Shown here piece by piece: positions 53,030 to 63,338 of a stretch of DNA of 64,000 bases (within the stretch, counting starts at the first letter, position 1; every line of letters begins with the position of its first letter). Position numbers and translations under genes: made by a program. The stretch lies in NCBI GenBank assembly GCA_032158295.1, contig CM063254.1, positions 6,168,326 through 6,232,325 of the forward strand, in the 5' to 3' direction. Under the pieces are notes generated by a model. That model had not been told where the DNA came from. It searched no databases and worked only from the letters and a program-made list of their open reading frames with translations. Origin of the DNA: Pycnopodia helianthoides (taxonomy: Eukaryota > Echinodermata > Asteroidea > Forcipulatida > Asteriidae).

Positions 53030-54108
53030 TATAGGACGCTTTGGGCACTTTACAATGTCGCTTCGCAGCATCGTTTCCAATTAAATCATTCCCTGCCCGG
53101 TTGTCTAAAACGAGGCAAGGTCGTCTCACGGCGGACGAGGTTGGTGTCTACATGGAGTCATTCCCTGTTGATCAGAAAGGGTTTAAGAGTTTTCAGAGTG
53201 TGGGATGGACAAGTTTACGTGTCTATTTTATGTTTATTCTGAACAATTGTTCAAATAACGAAGATCTATGTGTCAGTAATATTAAGCAAATGCCAGGGTT
53301 CTGCCCAGGATTTCTCTAGTGGTGGAAAAATGTTTCCCTGAAAACCATTGTGAGATGGTTTAAAAATGGTACTCAAAATTTTAAAATGGCTTCAGATACA
53401 ATTTTTACTGGTAAATACCCGATTTTACATTTCGTTTAAAACCTTTGAAAGAAATTGCAAGTTTGATTAAAAAAAAATTGAAAATGTGTGGTGGTCCGGG
53501 AAACAGAAAAATTCTGCCCAGTGGTGGTTGGGGAATCCTGAGTGCCAGGTGGGTTTTCCGGCACCGACCACTGTGGGCAGAACCCTGAATGTCCCTATTG
53601 AATGCATTTTCTTTGTGCATTGTCGCAGAATATCACTCTGTGAAATCTGGCCTTTCCATTCTACGTCGGAGTACTTCGCAAGGGATGTTGCTCGCCAAAT
53701 GCTAAAATAAACTGGATACAGGCCAGCGGTGTGGGGGTATTTTGAGCCATGATGAACATGTCGATTTAAGGGAAACAGGAAAGCATTTGTAATGATCATC
53801 AGTGCATCGAAGATGCTAGGTTCATTTTTGGCAAAATTTGAACTGAAATTTCAGAGTTAAATTTTAAATAGCCACATGTACATTGTATTTGTATATATTA
53901 GAGATAAGTTCAAAGGTTACAAAACGCTAATGATTTAGTGGCGGTTAATTTAAATCTAAAAATGAATTTGTTGGGTCGAAATTTGGCAGCCATGTACAAA
54001 CAATTGTGCATGTTACGTGTTTTTGTGCAATTGTCCATGGCATATGCAAAATGTTTTTTTCATTGCACAACTTTTTTTTTTATAAGTTATCTTTCTATCA
54101 TACAACAG

Positions 54109-54313
54109 GTGAAAATGTATGTGCTGTACGAGCACGCGTCAGGCTACGGCCTCTTCGACGTGACGGAGTTTGAAGAGATCTCCATGCTGCAAGCGATGTG
54201 AGAGAAGAGTGTGACAGAGTTTGGCAAATTTGCATCCCTTGTCAAGCTTCATGCCTTCTCCCCGTTCAAGTCTGGTGCCAATGCTCTCGACAACATCAAC
54301 AGTATCTCAGAAG
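54109..54313 (+). CDS. NOP56: NOP56 exon: N-terminal domain, contains in-frame TGA
   Basis: Acceptor CATACAACAG, donor G/GTGAGT. It encodes [14 protein letters not shown] and later [17 protein letters not shown], both plainly NOP56. Codon 54199-54201 is TGA where human has Val (human QPQVEESV, here QAM-stop-EKSV). The exon length and phase (205 nt, 0 to 1) are exactly as expected, so this is a substitution and not an indel. Confidence 0.92.
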
Positions 54314-57300
54314 GTGAGTTACAATCACCACATCCTGTTCCTTGTTAATCAGTCAGTGACCTTGTGCCCTTGAGCAAGGCACTTAACCATAATTGCTTCA
54401 TAAAAGTTGGGAAGGTAGTGCATTCTGCTCTACCAGCCAGGCCCCTAGTAGGATGTTACCCATGCCTACATCCTTGCGGACTGTGAAGGGGGTAGCCCTG
54501 TTTCAGCCCAGGAGTAGGTGGCAACGTGCCCCTGGTGTCGTTGATTTGGGTCAACAGCCCAAATCAGTTAAGTGTAGCCCTCACCTTGAAGTGGCCGTTC
54601 ATCCTTGTGAATGAATGGATATCTCATTAAGAAAAAGAAAAAAATGGTTTTACCTAGTATTGTGACATCACTTGTTTATAAAAGAGTCACAGAGGCCTGA
54701 CTAAATCCAGGCTCAAAGTGTATTATAGCCATAGAGTTATATAGAAGAACTAGAGGGTGCACTAGCCAAGTTACGTGACTCGTCGCGCGGGTGGTGCGGC
54801 CATGTTTTAAGTACCACTACCATTACTTTACTGTACGCAAAACAACAACATGGACACCGAGCGCGTGATGCGTGCATTTTCCATACGCACATCGTATACT
54901 TCGTACTCAATTTTGCCCTCTATAAAATGGCGCTCGTGTCTCCTTGCGGTCCCGGCGCGTTTGTGCACGCAGTATTGCCAGTGCGCCCTCTAGTTCTTAT
55001 ATATACATCTATGATTATAGCCGATCGTGTGTAGTGGATGAGTGGTTCAGAGTGCTGTCTTATGTTTCTGACCAGCAGAGTGTGGGTTTCGAGCCACGGT
55101 CTTTATACTTGTGTCCTTCTATTGTTTCATCCTTAAGCCCGGGGCGGGGGGGGAGAGAGTCTTTTGTTAACAACAATTTGGAAGAGGCAAGACCATTATC
55201 CCAGAATGAATATAATGACTTTGATGAACTCTGGGTAACTTTTTGTTTTTTATTGTGAGCTTCTAATTGTTGACCTTTGGCTGTTATTCCCACTCCCTCC
55301 TCTTACAGGTGTGTTGCACGAGGATCTACATCTGTTCCTGGATACAAATTTGCCCGAGTCGTCCAAGAAGAGGAAGAAGGTCTTGCTGGGAGTGGCCGAT
55401 AGTAAGATAGGGGCAGCCATTCAGGAGGCCCTGGGTGCATCCTGCCAATCCGGTGGAGTTGTGATGGAGATCTTAAGAGGTAGGAACACTCCCCTCTCAT
55501 TGGTTTTGCCTTGGTGGGAGGGGGCGGTTGGTCCATGCATTGAGGACAAAATACATTAAAGGTGGGGGGAGCTTAAGGTCAAGATTAGTTTTGTTGTAGA
55601 TAGAGCCGATATGATAGTGGGAACAAAAATTACCACTCTCTATCTAACCTCAAGTTTAAATTGTGTAAAATGCCACCATTGATACCGTTCCAATACAATT
55701 GTTTTCAAAATCCAAAAACATTCAGTAACGTCACATTTCAAATGAATGGGTCGGTACATTTTTGTACATGAATTCTTTTAGATCATTCCTAAATTTCGGT
55801 GATATCCAATGAAACTGTATTTTACCTTTTTGATTGAGGCAAAAATTCCTCTTTGAATACTGTACACAGACCATTTGAGATATTTAAGATATTATTACAC
55901 ATTATTTTAATGTGAGGTTAGTAGAGACTTGTATTTTTTCCCCACTTTCAAAAGGACTCTGTCTATTGAAATATGAGTGAATCACAAAACTGAATTTTTA
56001 CTTTGGAGGTAAATTTTAAGGAAAGCTGACCCAATGATTCAGGGGCTGTTTTGCATTGGTTTAGCCAACATGTGTTCTGTTGCTAGGCCGTTGCTGTGGT
56101 GGATGAATTTGAAAGGATCAGCTGGGCCCAATTTCATAAAGCCTCTAAGCACAAAAAAATGCTAAGCACAGAAAAATATTGCTTACCAGAAACTGGCTAC
56201 CAGCCAACATTCCATAAAGTTTACATTGTTGCGACTGGTACCCCACTAAGTGTTTGCTTAGCAAAGAAATGTGTTAAGCACTATTTTCTGTTGAACAGCT
56301 TTATGAAATTGGGCCCTGTTTATCGTCTTGGGTCATTTTACTGGAGGACAAAAAAAATCCAGAGTTTCATATTAGTTTTGTTCTCAAGTGTGACTTTTTT
56401 TTGGTGTGAATTGCAGGTCTGCGCTACCACTTCCACAAGCTAATCAAGGGACTGTCGGCACAGTCGGCGGCCAAGGCCCAGCTGGGGTTAGGTCACAGCT
56501 ACTCCCGCGCTAAGGTCAAGTTTAATGTGAACCGTGTGGACAACATGATCATCCAGTCCATCAGCTTACTGGATCAGCTAGACAAGGACGTCAATACCTT
56601 CTCTATGAGAATCAAGTATGTTGGATGCCATTGGGCTCTGTCTGTCGGACGATTTCATTTCTATTCGGCATGCTATTTTTCGGCTGATTTGCTTTTTTCC
56701 TCCTTTTCTAGTTTCCTTTTTGTTTTATTATTTTTATGGAGGTCGCCATCAAAAGGCACAAAAGGCCAGTCGAGGTGCGGGCTACACAAAGAGAAAAAGA
56801 AAGCAGAGAGAATTCAGTTAAAGAAACCATTCACATTATGCGTAAACTTGGAAATTTAGGCAGCAGGGAAAACTGCTGAAACTGCAGAGCAAACTGGGGA
56901 AAAAATGAGAAAGTTTTGTGTGCCAGGCACTAGGCAGTTTCCTGTTTTGGCAACAGTGTTGCATTTCTGCTGTAAAAGATCATCTTAAATTATCGGCCAA
57001 GTCTTTCCTCTAGTTCTCACACTGAAGAATCAGCTGTTCCCCAAGCGATACGACCAAAGGCCAACACCATAAGTTTACCTCATCATTCAAATTGGTTAAC
57101 TGTTATTTCAATGGTACACATGGCCACAAGCTAAGCATGAACAGTTTGTAGGTGCAATCCTCAGTCCAAAAAAAACAAAAACAATTGAGTTTAGTGGATT
57201 AGGGGCAAGACTTGAATTCCTTCTTAACAACCAAAGCATGGGCGTATTTTCTAATGGTGTGATTTTCTCGTTTTGTTTTCAGAGAGTGGTACTCCTACCA

Positions 57301-60300
57301 CTTTCCAGAGTTGGTGAAGGTGGTCAGCGACAACGCCATGTATGCTCAGGTGGCTCACTACATCAAGAATCGCAAAGACCTGTCTGAGGACAGTCTGGAG
57401 GCTCTGGAGGAGATTGTGATGGACAGTGCGAAGGCAAAGGCAATCCTGGATGCCTCGCGTTCGTCGATGGGTCAGTACCAGGGCCTTGTCTCGTTTTAAC
57501 CCTCGAGAGAGAACAATCATTTGTGCACAATCATCACATTAAGCTCCCCCAAAAAATTTCATTAAAAACGTATGAATAGTTTAAAACAAACTTCTTTTGG
57601 TTCTGTTTTTTTTTTTTTTAAGAAATGTAGACACTATGTTAACATGGCAAAGATTTGAAAAGTCAACTCAAACCAGGACCTTTACTTTGACCTTTTTGGA
57701 TGAGTCAAAGTAGATCATAATGAGTGCTACCTGGGGTCAATTTCACAAAACTCTTCCTAACTTAGGACTAGTCCTAGGCAATGCTAAGACAGTAAGAGAT
57801 AGGACTAGTCTCAAGTTAGGACCAGTAAGTCCTATCTCTTACCATTGCCTAGGACTATTCCTAAGTTAGGAAGAGTTTTGTGAAATCGACCCCTGGGCTT
57901 AGACAGGAACAGTAATTATGTACAGCGAGCAGTCGTGAAGATATGGTTCACCCTCATGTCTTCCATCTTGTGATGATGTGCAGAGTCTGTATATCATCTG
58001 AAATGTCACACCCTGAAAGTTTGAAGGGTACATTGACCGCTTGAAGTGCACTTCAATTTTACTTTTAAAGGAACATTACAGAATTGTTTTTTTGCTAACA
58101 AAACAGTTGCTGGCAGTGTAAGCACTTTATGTATTCCACCATATACATAAGCTGACAAACCTGTAGAAGTTTGAGATCGATCGGCCATCTGGGTCACGAG
58201 AAAAATAGCGAAAAAAACGATTACACATTTGCATGAAATCATATAGATTCAACACACGAATTCAACACACGAATAGCGAATAAAACGCTCACTGAGCGAT
58301 AAACTCCAATCGGAAAATTAGTTTATTCATTTCTCATCAAATATGGCATTTCAGACAAGTATTTCAAGGGATGTTTTCTACTATCATCATCATTAGACCG
58401 TGTAAGTTTTATGTTAATCTGTGATCAAAAAGTATATTTTACAAGTTTTTTTCTTACCAATTCTGTAATGTTCCTTTAACACTTTCCTCTTGTACGACAT
58501 TACAAAATTTAAGATAATCAATCTACAACACAATCTGTTGTCATGTCATTATGTCTCAGTCAGGTTTTCCTCTCTAATTATAAAAAAACATGCAAATAAA
58601 AACAAGCCCAAAATTAAGAATAAATATCCTACTTGCACATGCAGTATTTTTCATGGAGTGTTGAGAAAACTTTGAATTGATTGGTCACAAACTCTTTTGC
58701 ATTATTTTTTCTTTTCAGGAATGGATATATCGCCCATTGATCTGATCAACATTGAGCGGTTTGCCGTACGTGTGATGGCGCTGCAGAACTACCGTAAGAG
58801 CCTGTATATTTACCTGCAGGAGAGAATGCACAACGTGGCCCCTAACCTCTCTGCACTCATCGGTGAACAGGTAAGACCCTCATGTGGCCAATGTAAACCA
58901 TCCCCGAAATATGGCAGATGGAGTTCCGTTCTCCCCCCAAAAATGTAAAAAATAAATGAAAATAAATTACAAAAATGCTCTCATGTGGCCTTTATAAACC
59001 ATTCCCAAAAATATGGCAGAGGGAGTTCCCCTCTCCCCCTCTCCCCCCCCCAAAAAAGTAAAAATTAAATGAAAATAAAGGACAAAAAATGTCTTGCCCT
59101 TTAACACACTCTTCGCCTCTTGTACAAAAGTACCGACCCCGAATTCTTGAGACTTTCTAAACACAATGAAGACACAATGGGAGGAGGGGTGGGGGTACTA
59201 CATGCCACATATTGAGCACCAGTCGGCCTAAGTTGATGAAACTGTGATGAACATTGTATGAGGAACTGCCAGATTGCAAAATACGCTGCGGGCGAATTAT
59301 AACTTTTAAAAAAATTTGTTCAAAAGCTGCTCTTTAGATTTTGGCAGGGTGAATAGTGCTCTCTTCAGTTGAAGCTAACCATGTGTAGCATGACATGCGG
59401 AATTCAATGTGGTTTTAAACCGTCAAAACAACAATTATTTGCACAATGAAACTCTATGAACCTAGAGGCAAATCTGTGCATTCCTGTAACTCCCATGCTG
59501 AGGTACCAAGCATGAAGTGGTCACTTCGTGTTTTTAGAGCATTTAACTGTGCTGAACGATATTTGCAATAATACATGTAGTTTCATTGTTCTGAGTTCAG
59601 GGCCATAGTAGAACCTCAGTGCTTTATAAGCGCAATTGTGATTGTTATTAAAAAATCAATTTTTATCTTCTTACATTGATAAATATTTCATTTTTTCTAT
59701 GTTATGTTTTCTAGGTGGGTGCCCGGCTCATATCTCATGCTGGTAGTCTGACAAATCTGGCCAAGTACCCGGCCTCCACTGTGCAGATTCTTGGTGCTGA
59801 GAAAGCCCTCTTTAGGTGAGGTCCTGGTTTTCATTTTTGTTTAAATTTTTATTTAAAGCATTTTTTAAGTGTCCAACATTCTAAGAAAACGAAAAAAAAA
59901 AAAAATAACAGAACTCAACTGTCACATGATTTAGTACAAAACATATATTTGCAGCCAAAGTCATGAGTTATGCAAAATTAAAATTGTTGGATTTATTTTT
60001 CTCTTTTGCCAAAAGATTTCAAAGTACTGCAGGTCAAATTGCTTCCAGCCAGGGTATTCAAAACCACAAAGTTTTTCTAGCAAGAGCATTAATTGGTTAT
60101 AAAATACTTCCAAACTCTTTTGTCCTTGCAGAGCGTTGAAGACGCGTGGTAATACGCCCAAATATGGTCTAATCTTCCATTCTACATTCATCGGACGAGC
60201 TAGCCAGAAGAACAAGGGTCGTATCTCACGCTATCTGGCCAACAAGTGTTCCATCGCCTCAAGAATTGACTGCTTTTCAGGTAGATTTACTTGTTTGTTT

Positions 60301-61524
60301 GCATCGGACGTCTTGCCTTGATAACTACGAGACAGTGTTATTTTACATGAGTGAAGTCAATGTAACTTAGTTTTGATTCCTATGAACGGCTTTTCGATGA
60401 AATTCAAATTTTTTGCCCATGGAGACACTGGCAATTTGTTATTTTTTTTTTTTAAATTATGAAACCATTTTTATATAGTTCAGCTCAATTATATGTACAA
60501 AAGAAAAATAATGTCAAGTTGAATTTTTCAGAAAATATTTATGATCGTGACCCTTTTTTCAGTGTTCTGTTTTAAATTAAATTCATTGATTGCTGTGTGT
60601 TTTTACCACAGATTTCCCAACCTGCTTGTATGGTGAGAAACTGAAGGATCAGGTGGAGGAACGTTTGTCCTTCTATGAGACGGGAGATGCACCGAGGAAG
60701 AACATTGACGTCATGGTAGAGGCAATGAATGAGGTAAAAATAAGAAAAGGTTTATATGGCCATTTGAAAGGGCTTACGGGCTGCAACTTTCTTGTCGTTA
60801 CATTCAATGAAATACTGTACAAATCATTAAATTTGTAATTCTCTTTGTGAGTACAGTTCTGGTTAGTAACTGGTTGTTATCAAATAGGCGATGTTGGTTG
60901 TTCATCGTCAAAGCATAGTCTTTGCACGTCTTTGCCATCAGCTGACGATGACGTAGAACCCACTGTAAGTCACATGACGACATGTAAACATTGGTTCCCA
61001 ATCGGTCTATTGTAACAAAATTAGCTGTGCTGTTTTGTGCGCTTTTTAGTTGTGGCGCTTTATTTGTAACGTTGTGATAGTTGGCGAGTAGTGGTTGGCT
61101 TCAGTTATACCCCATCCCACCACAACAGACCTTTCTATAAGACCCTTTAAATGTTTAATTGACAGGTCAAAGCAGAGGAGGAGAGCGCCGCCAAGAAAGC
61201 TAAGAAGAAAGCCAAGAAGGCCAAGAAGAGACTGTCGGAAGCGGACACCACCATCGAAGAGCACACCACCAACGGTGATGCGGAGGAACCCATGGACACC
61301 GACCAACCACCCAAGAAGAAAAAGAAGAAATGGCCGAAGAAGCAGACGAACCAGTAACACCGAAGAAGAAAAAGAAGAAGCGTCCCTCTGAGGTGGCTTC
61401 ACCTGCAGAGATTGTGGAGACTGTCACGCCCAAGAAGGATAAGAAAAAGAAGAAGAGAAAAGAATCGAGTAAAAAATTGGAATCACACGATGGAAGAGTA
61501 CTTCGTTTATTTTTAAAAATTTAA
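54109..61524 (+). CDS. NOP56: NOP56, box C/D snoRNP core protein, nine visible coding exons, two apparent lesions
   Basis: NOP56 pairs with NOP58 and, with fibrillarin and 15.5K, forms box C/D snoRNPs that direct 2'-O-methylation of rRNA in the nucleolus. Exons 54109-54313, 55309-55479, 56417-56615, 57283-57470, 58719-58870, 59715-59815, 60132-60280, 60612-60733 and 61166-61524 join in consistent phases to about 549 residues (human 594). Visible parts are the N-terminal domain, the NOSIC/coiled-coil region ([20 protein letters not shown]), the Nop RNA-binding domain ([36 protein letters not shown]) and a Lys-rich tail. The first visible exon begins V-K-M-Y after an acceptor; aligned to human, an upstream exon would supply only the initiator Met, otherwise translation could start at ATG 54115. 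An in-frame TGA at 54199 and a one-base shift near 61318-61330 are anomalies. Expected to be housekeeping-expressed. Confidence 0.96.
54345..54630 (+). repeat. SINE-like repeat, family S3, in NOP56 intron
   Basis: CCCTTGAGCAAGGCACTTAAC at its start matches, inverted, the minus-strand repeat at 1565-1885. The remaining body (GGATGTTACCCATGCC, CTCACCTTGAAGTGG) differs. No clear tRNA head. Confidence 0.6.
54724..55019. repeat. Inverted-repeat element, family F, in NOP56 intron
   Basis: About 39-bp imperfect terminal inverted repeats: left TATAGCCATAGAGTTATATA and GAACTAGAGGGTGCAC, right GTGCGCCCTCTAGTTC and TATATACATCTATGATTATA. The 296-bp body is CpG-rich (ACGTGACTCGTCGCGCG). Part of its right half recurs at 41646-41690. 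Confidence 0.8.
55030..55125 (+). repeat. tRNA-like SINE head, family S3, in NOP56 intron
   Basis: GTGGATGAGTGGTTCAGAGTG followed by GTGTGGGTTTCGAGCCACGG has the A-box/B-box layout of a tRNA-derived head. The body is truncated. Confidence 0.55.
55309..55479 (+). CDS. NOP56: NOP56 exon 2 of the visible set
   Basis: 171 nt, phase 1-1, acceptor CTCTTACAG, donor G/GTAGGA. Encodes [35 protein letters not shown] and [10 protein letters not shown], closely matching human NOP56. Confidence 0.95.
56124..56316. repeat. Family C MITE in NOP56 intron
   Basis: Ends GGGCCCAATTTCATAAAGC and GCTTTATGAAATTGGGCCC; interior GCTTACCAGAAACTGGC. Well preserved, 193 bp. It ends about 100 bp before the next exon. 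Confidence 0.85.
56417..56615 (+). CDS. NOP56: NOP56 exon 3 of the visible set
   Basis: 199 nt, phase 1 to 2, acceptor GTGAATTGCAG, donor AA/GTATGT. Contains [19 protein letters not shown] and [19 protein letters not shown], the most conserved segment of the family. Confidence 0.96.
57283..57470 (+). CDS. NOP56: NOP56 exon 4 of the visible set
   Basis: 188 nt, acceptor TTTTGTTTTCAG, donor G/GTCAGT. Begins by completing Lys, then [20 protein letters not shown], ends [13 protein letters not shown]. The frame continues into the intron to a stop, which is only read-through of the donor. Confidence 0.95.
57733..57893. repeat. Near-perfect foldback element, family D copy 3, in NOP56 intron
   Basis: GGGTCAATTTCACAAAACTC left, GAGTTTTGTGAAATCGACCC right. 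The centre is slightly rearranged relative to the other copies (extra GACAGTAAGAG at 57787). It would be transcribed within the NOP56 pre-mRNA. Confidence 0.9.
58065..58479. repeat. TTAA-bounded inverted-repeat element, family A copy 4, in NOP56 intron
   Basis: TTAAAGGAACATTACAG to GTAATGTTCCTTTAA, same orientation as 40760-41163. A short duplication ATTCAACACACGA occurs inside (58247-58274). Confidence 0.88.
58719..58870 (+). CDS. NOP56: NOP56 exon 5 of the visible set
   Basis: 152 nt, acceptor TTTTTCTTTTCAG, donor CAG/GTAAGA. Encodes [19 protein letters not shown] and [12 protein letters not shown], start of the Nop domain. Confidence 0.96.
59715..59815 (+). CDS. NOP56: NOP56 exon 6 of the visible set
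   Basis: 101 nt, acceptor ATGTTTTCTAG, donor AG/GTGAGG. Encodes [19 protein letters not shown] and [13 protein letters not shown], the Nop-domain signature that contacts the snoRNA and 15.5K protein in the family. Confidence 0.96.
60132..60280 (+). CDS. NOP56: NOP56 exon 7 of the visible set
   Basis: 149 nt, acceptor TGTCCTTGCAG, donor G/GTAGAT. Encodes [19 protein letters not shown] and [19 protein letters not shown], nearly identical to human. Confidence 0.96.
60612..60733 (+). CDS. NOP56: NOP56 exon 8 of the visible set
   Basis: 122 nt, acceptor TTTTTACCACAG, donor GAG/GTAAAA. Encodes [20 protein letters not shown] and [13 protein letters not shown]. Confidence 0.95.
61166..61524 (+). 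CDS. NOP56: NOP56 last exon: Lys-rich tail with a one-base frameshift
   Basis: Acceptor TTTAATTGACAG. In the incoming frame it encodes [18 protein letters not shown] and later [14 protein letters not shown], then stops at TAA 61355-61357. The next frame continues [18 protein letters not shown] and [18 protein letters not shown] to a stop at 61522. The repeated VTPKK-basic motif shows that this second frame is the real tail. Loss of one A or G in the run at 61317-61330 would explain the shift. NOP56 tails are basic and low in complexity in all animals and act in nucleolar retention. Confidence 0.88.
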
Positions 61525-61858
61525 AGTTATTCACCTCTTCCTTCTTCACATGGCATCATGGAAGTGTTTTCAAGAGATTTTACTTTTACTGTAAGCAACT
61601 ATTTTTAACCATCCAATAGACTAAGGCATCAACATTTATTTCGGCACTAAAGTATAACACGCTGCCATTCAAGATTTGCAACAAGATGTTTTTGTGTTTT
61701 ATTTCTAGTCGATTTCTTTACATTCCACTGTGCTGTGGCACTTAGAATGTTTTTTTCTCATTCTTTGCATGAAAGATGAACTCTTATGAATCACAACTGA
61801 GGTCTTTTTGAAGTTGGAGCTTAGTTATGTAAATTGACACTTAAAGAATATTAACCAA

Positions 61859-61985
61859 GGGTTGATTTTTACAAAACACTTGGATTCATCTTAAAATGAG
61901 TTGTCTCATATTGCCATAGTGACTTGTATTGTGACATCACACAATTAAGATTAATCTTGGGCCTTTGTGAAACTGAGTCATGCCG
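61859..61985. repeat. Decayed inverted-repeat element, family E, in NOP56 3' UTR
   Basis: GGGTTGATTTTTACAAAACAC and TTTGTGAAACTGAGTCA are weak inverted ends; the interior TTCATCTTAAAATGAGTTG and GATTAATCTTGG matches 13941-14089. Confidence 0.55.
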
Positions 61986-62224
61986 ATTCATCAGGCAGCA
62001 AATGCAATCATGGGCATTAAGTATACATTGAAAAACAGCGTTTGATGTTTAGTTAACAATATTACTTTCTCTTTTTTTCCCCCCCCCTAATCTTATAACT
62101 TTTGTTTCAATAAGAATTCTTTTAATTGTAGTTTCTTTAACAAAATTTCTCTTGATGATTTTTAGTCTTCCAGCTAGATGCATCATTTGTAATTTATCCC
62201 CCAACTAGCATTGCCTGAGTTTCC

Positions 62225-62230
62225 AATAAA
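62225..62230 (+). terminator. NOP56 poly(A) signal AATAAA
   Basis: Canonical AATAAA 700 nt after the last coding frame, with a GT-rich stretch (GTTAGTAGTGTCTGTTT) about 25 nt further on. The best candidate for the transcript end. Confidence 0.65.
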
Positions 62231-62314
62231 AGTAATGCATTTCTTTTCAAATTTGGCGTTAGTAGTGTCTGTTTACTGTAGGGCTAGGGGCATTGTTGAA
62301 GTATTTATTGGTAT

Positions 62315-62400
62315 TTTATTGGTGTTTTGTATCTTGTAAAGCGCTTCAAGACTATCTGTGTGAAGCGCTATATCAAAGCATGTGTATTATTATTATTATT
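62315..62400 (+). repeat. 3' end fragment of a SINE
   Basis: TTGTAAAGCGCTTCAAGAC and GAAGCGCTATATCAAAGCATG followed by an ATT run is the usual 3' tail of a common deuterostome SINE type, comparable to the end of 1565-1885. Confidence 0.55.
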
Positions 62401-62997
62401 TGACAAACATAGCCTTGGTCATGTGCAAGGCCAAAATTCACCATGTCTGGTCCCTCATTCTTGTAAAGGGCAGTTTTTCGGGCAACTCTTACGAGGAAAA
62501 ACAAAACTGCTGCTGGAACATTCCAAAGGGCACCAAGGCAGGCATGGAGGCAATTGCCTTTGTGATGTGTCGGCCTGACATTAGAATTTACTTATGCGGT
62601 TATGGAGCATGACTTCTGGCACTGTCCATGTGGGATATTAGTCGATTTAGTGACGAAACTGCAGTTTTTTCATATCGTCGAGTCAGTGTAAAAAGCTGGT
62701 ATCCCAATTGTGCAACAACGTCGTATCTCGCACTAAAATGCTCCATGCAAAAACAAGACTTTGGCATCTCATTGCCTGTTGGTTTTGCGTGTGACGTCTA
62801 GGTTATTATAAGTGAAATACGATGTTTTGCCAATTTCTAACTTGCGCAGCCGTAATGTAAATGCTATAGTAGGTGATACAGCATTTTTGCACTGACACAA
62901 AGGTATGAAGTGGGTGGGGGGGGGGGGTCAGGAGGGCTTCAGTTATCTCCACAGCTATTTTTTCTTCTTTTCTGGTGCTTCTTGTTCGACCTTCTGT
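62401..62997. other. Non-coding stretch downstream of NOP56
   Basis: No gene seen. A G run is at 62919-62928. Confidence 0.5.
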
Positions 62998-63338
62998 TTA
63001 AGGTATTGTACACTTTTGGTAACAGCTCAAAATCAGTGTCCACATTTTGTGTGATTAAACATATGCATGAACAAACAAACCTGTGAAAGTTTGAGCTCAA
63101 TTGGCCATCAAGGTCACGAGAAAATAGTGAAAAGAGATCTTATGTGTTTTCTGTTTTTTCAAATTATCGCGCGCGATAATTACTATTGTTTTACTCGTTT
63201 CTCAGAAATGAGAGCATTTTAGGCAGAAATATTTTAAGGAACCCTTTCTACCATTACTTACATTAAATCATGCAAGTTATGTGTGAATCTGTGAACATTG
63301 TGTTTTTCGATCTTACCAATAGTGTACAGGGCCTTTAA
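62998..63338. repeat. TTAA-bounded inverted-repeat element, family B copy 3
   Basis: TTAAGGTATTGTACACTTTTGG to ACCAATAGTGTACAGGGCCTTTAA. Carries the palindrome AATTATCGCGCGCGATAATT at 63162-63181, as in copy 2. Confidence 0.88.

Noticed and set aside
54199..54201. TGA as selenocysteine
   Set aside because: NOP56 is not a known selenoprotein, relatives have no Cys or Sec there, and I saw no SECIS-like element by eye.
54198..54217. A GTGAGA...ACAG mini-intron that would remove the NOP56 TGA
   Set aside because: It would be about 20 nt, far below workable intron size, and removes conserved residues (EKSV).
57965..58015. Box C/D snoRNA in NOP56 intron (GTGATGA followed by CTGA)
   Set aside because: Spacing is too short, there is no terminal stem, and C'/D' boxes are not clear. 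NOP56 introns host snoRNAs in vertebrates, but I could not support one in any intron here.
61046..61402. 118-codon minus-strand hydrophobic frame
   Set aside because: Complement of the Lys-rich NOP56 tail, which reads as Leu/Phe on the other strand.
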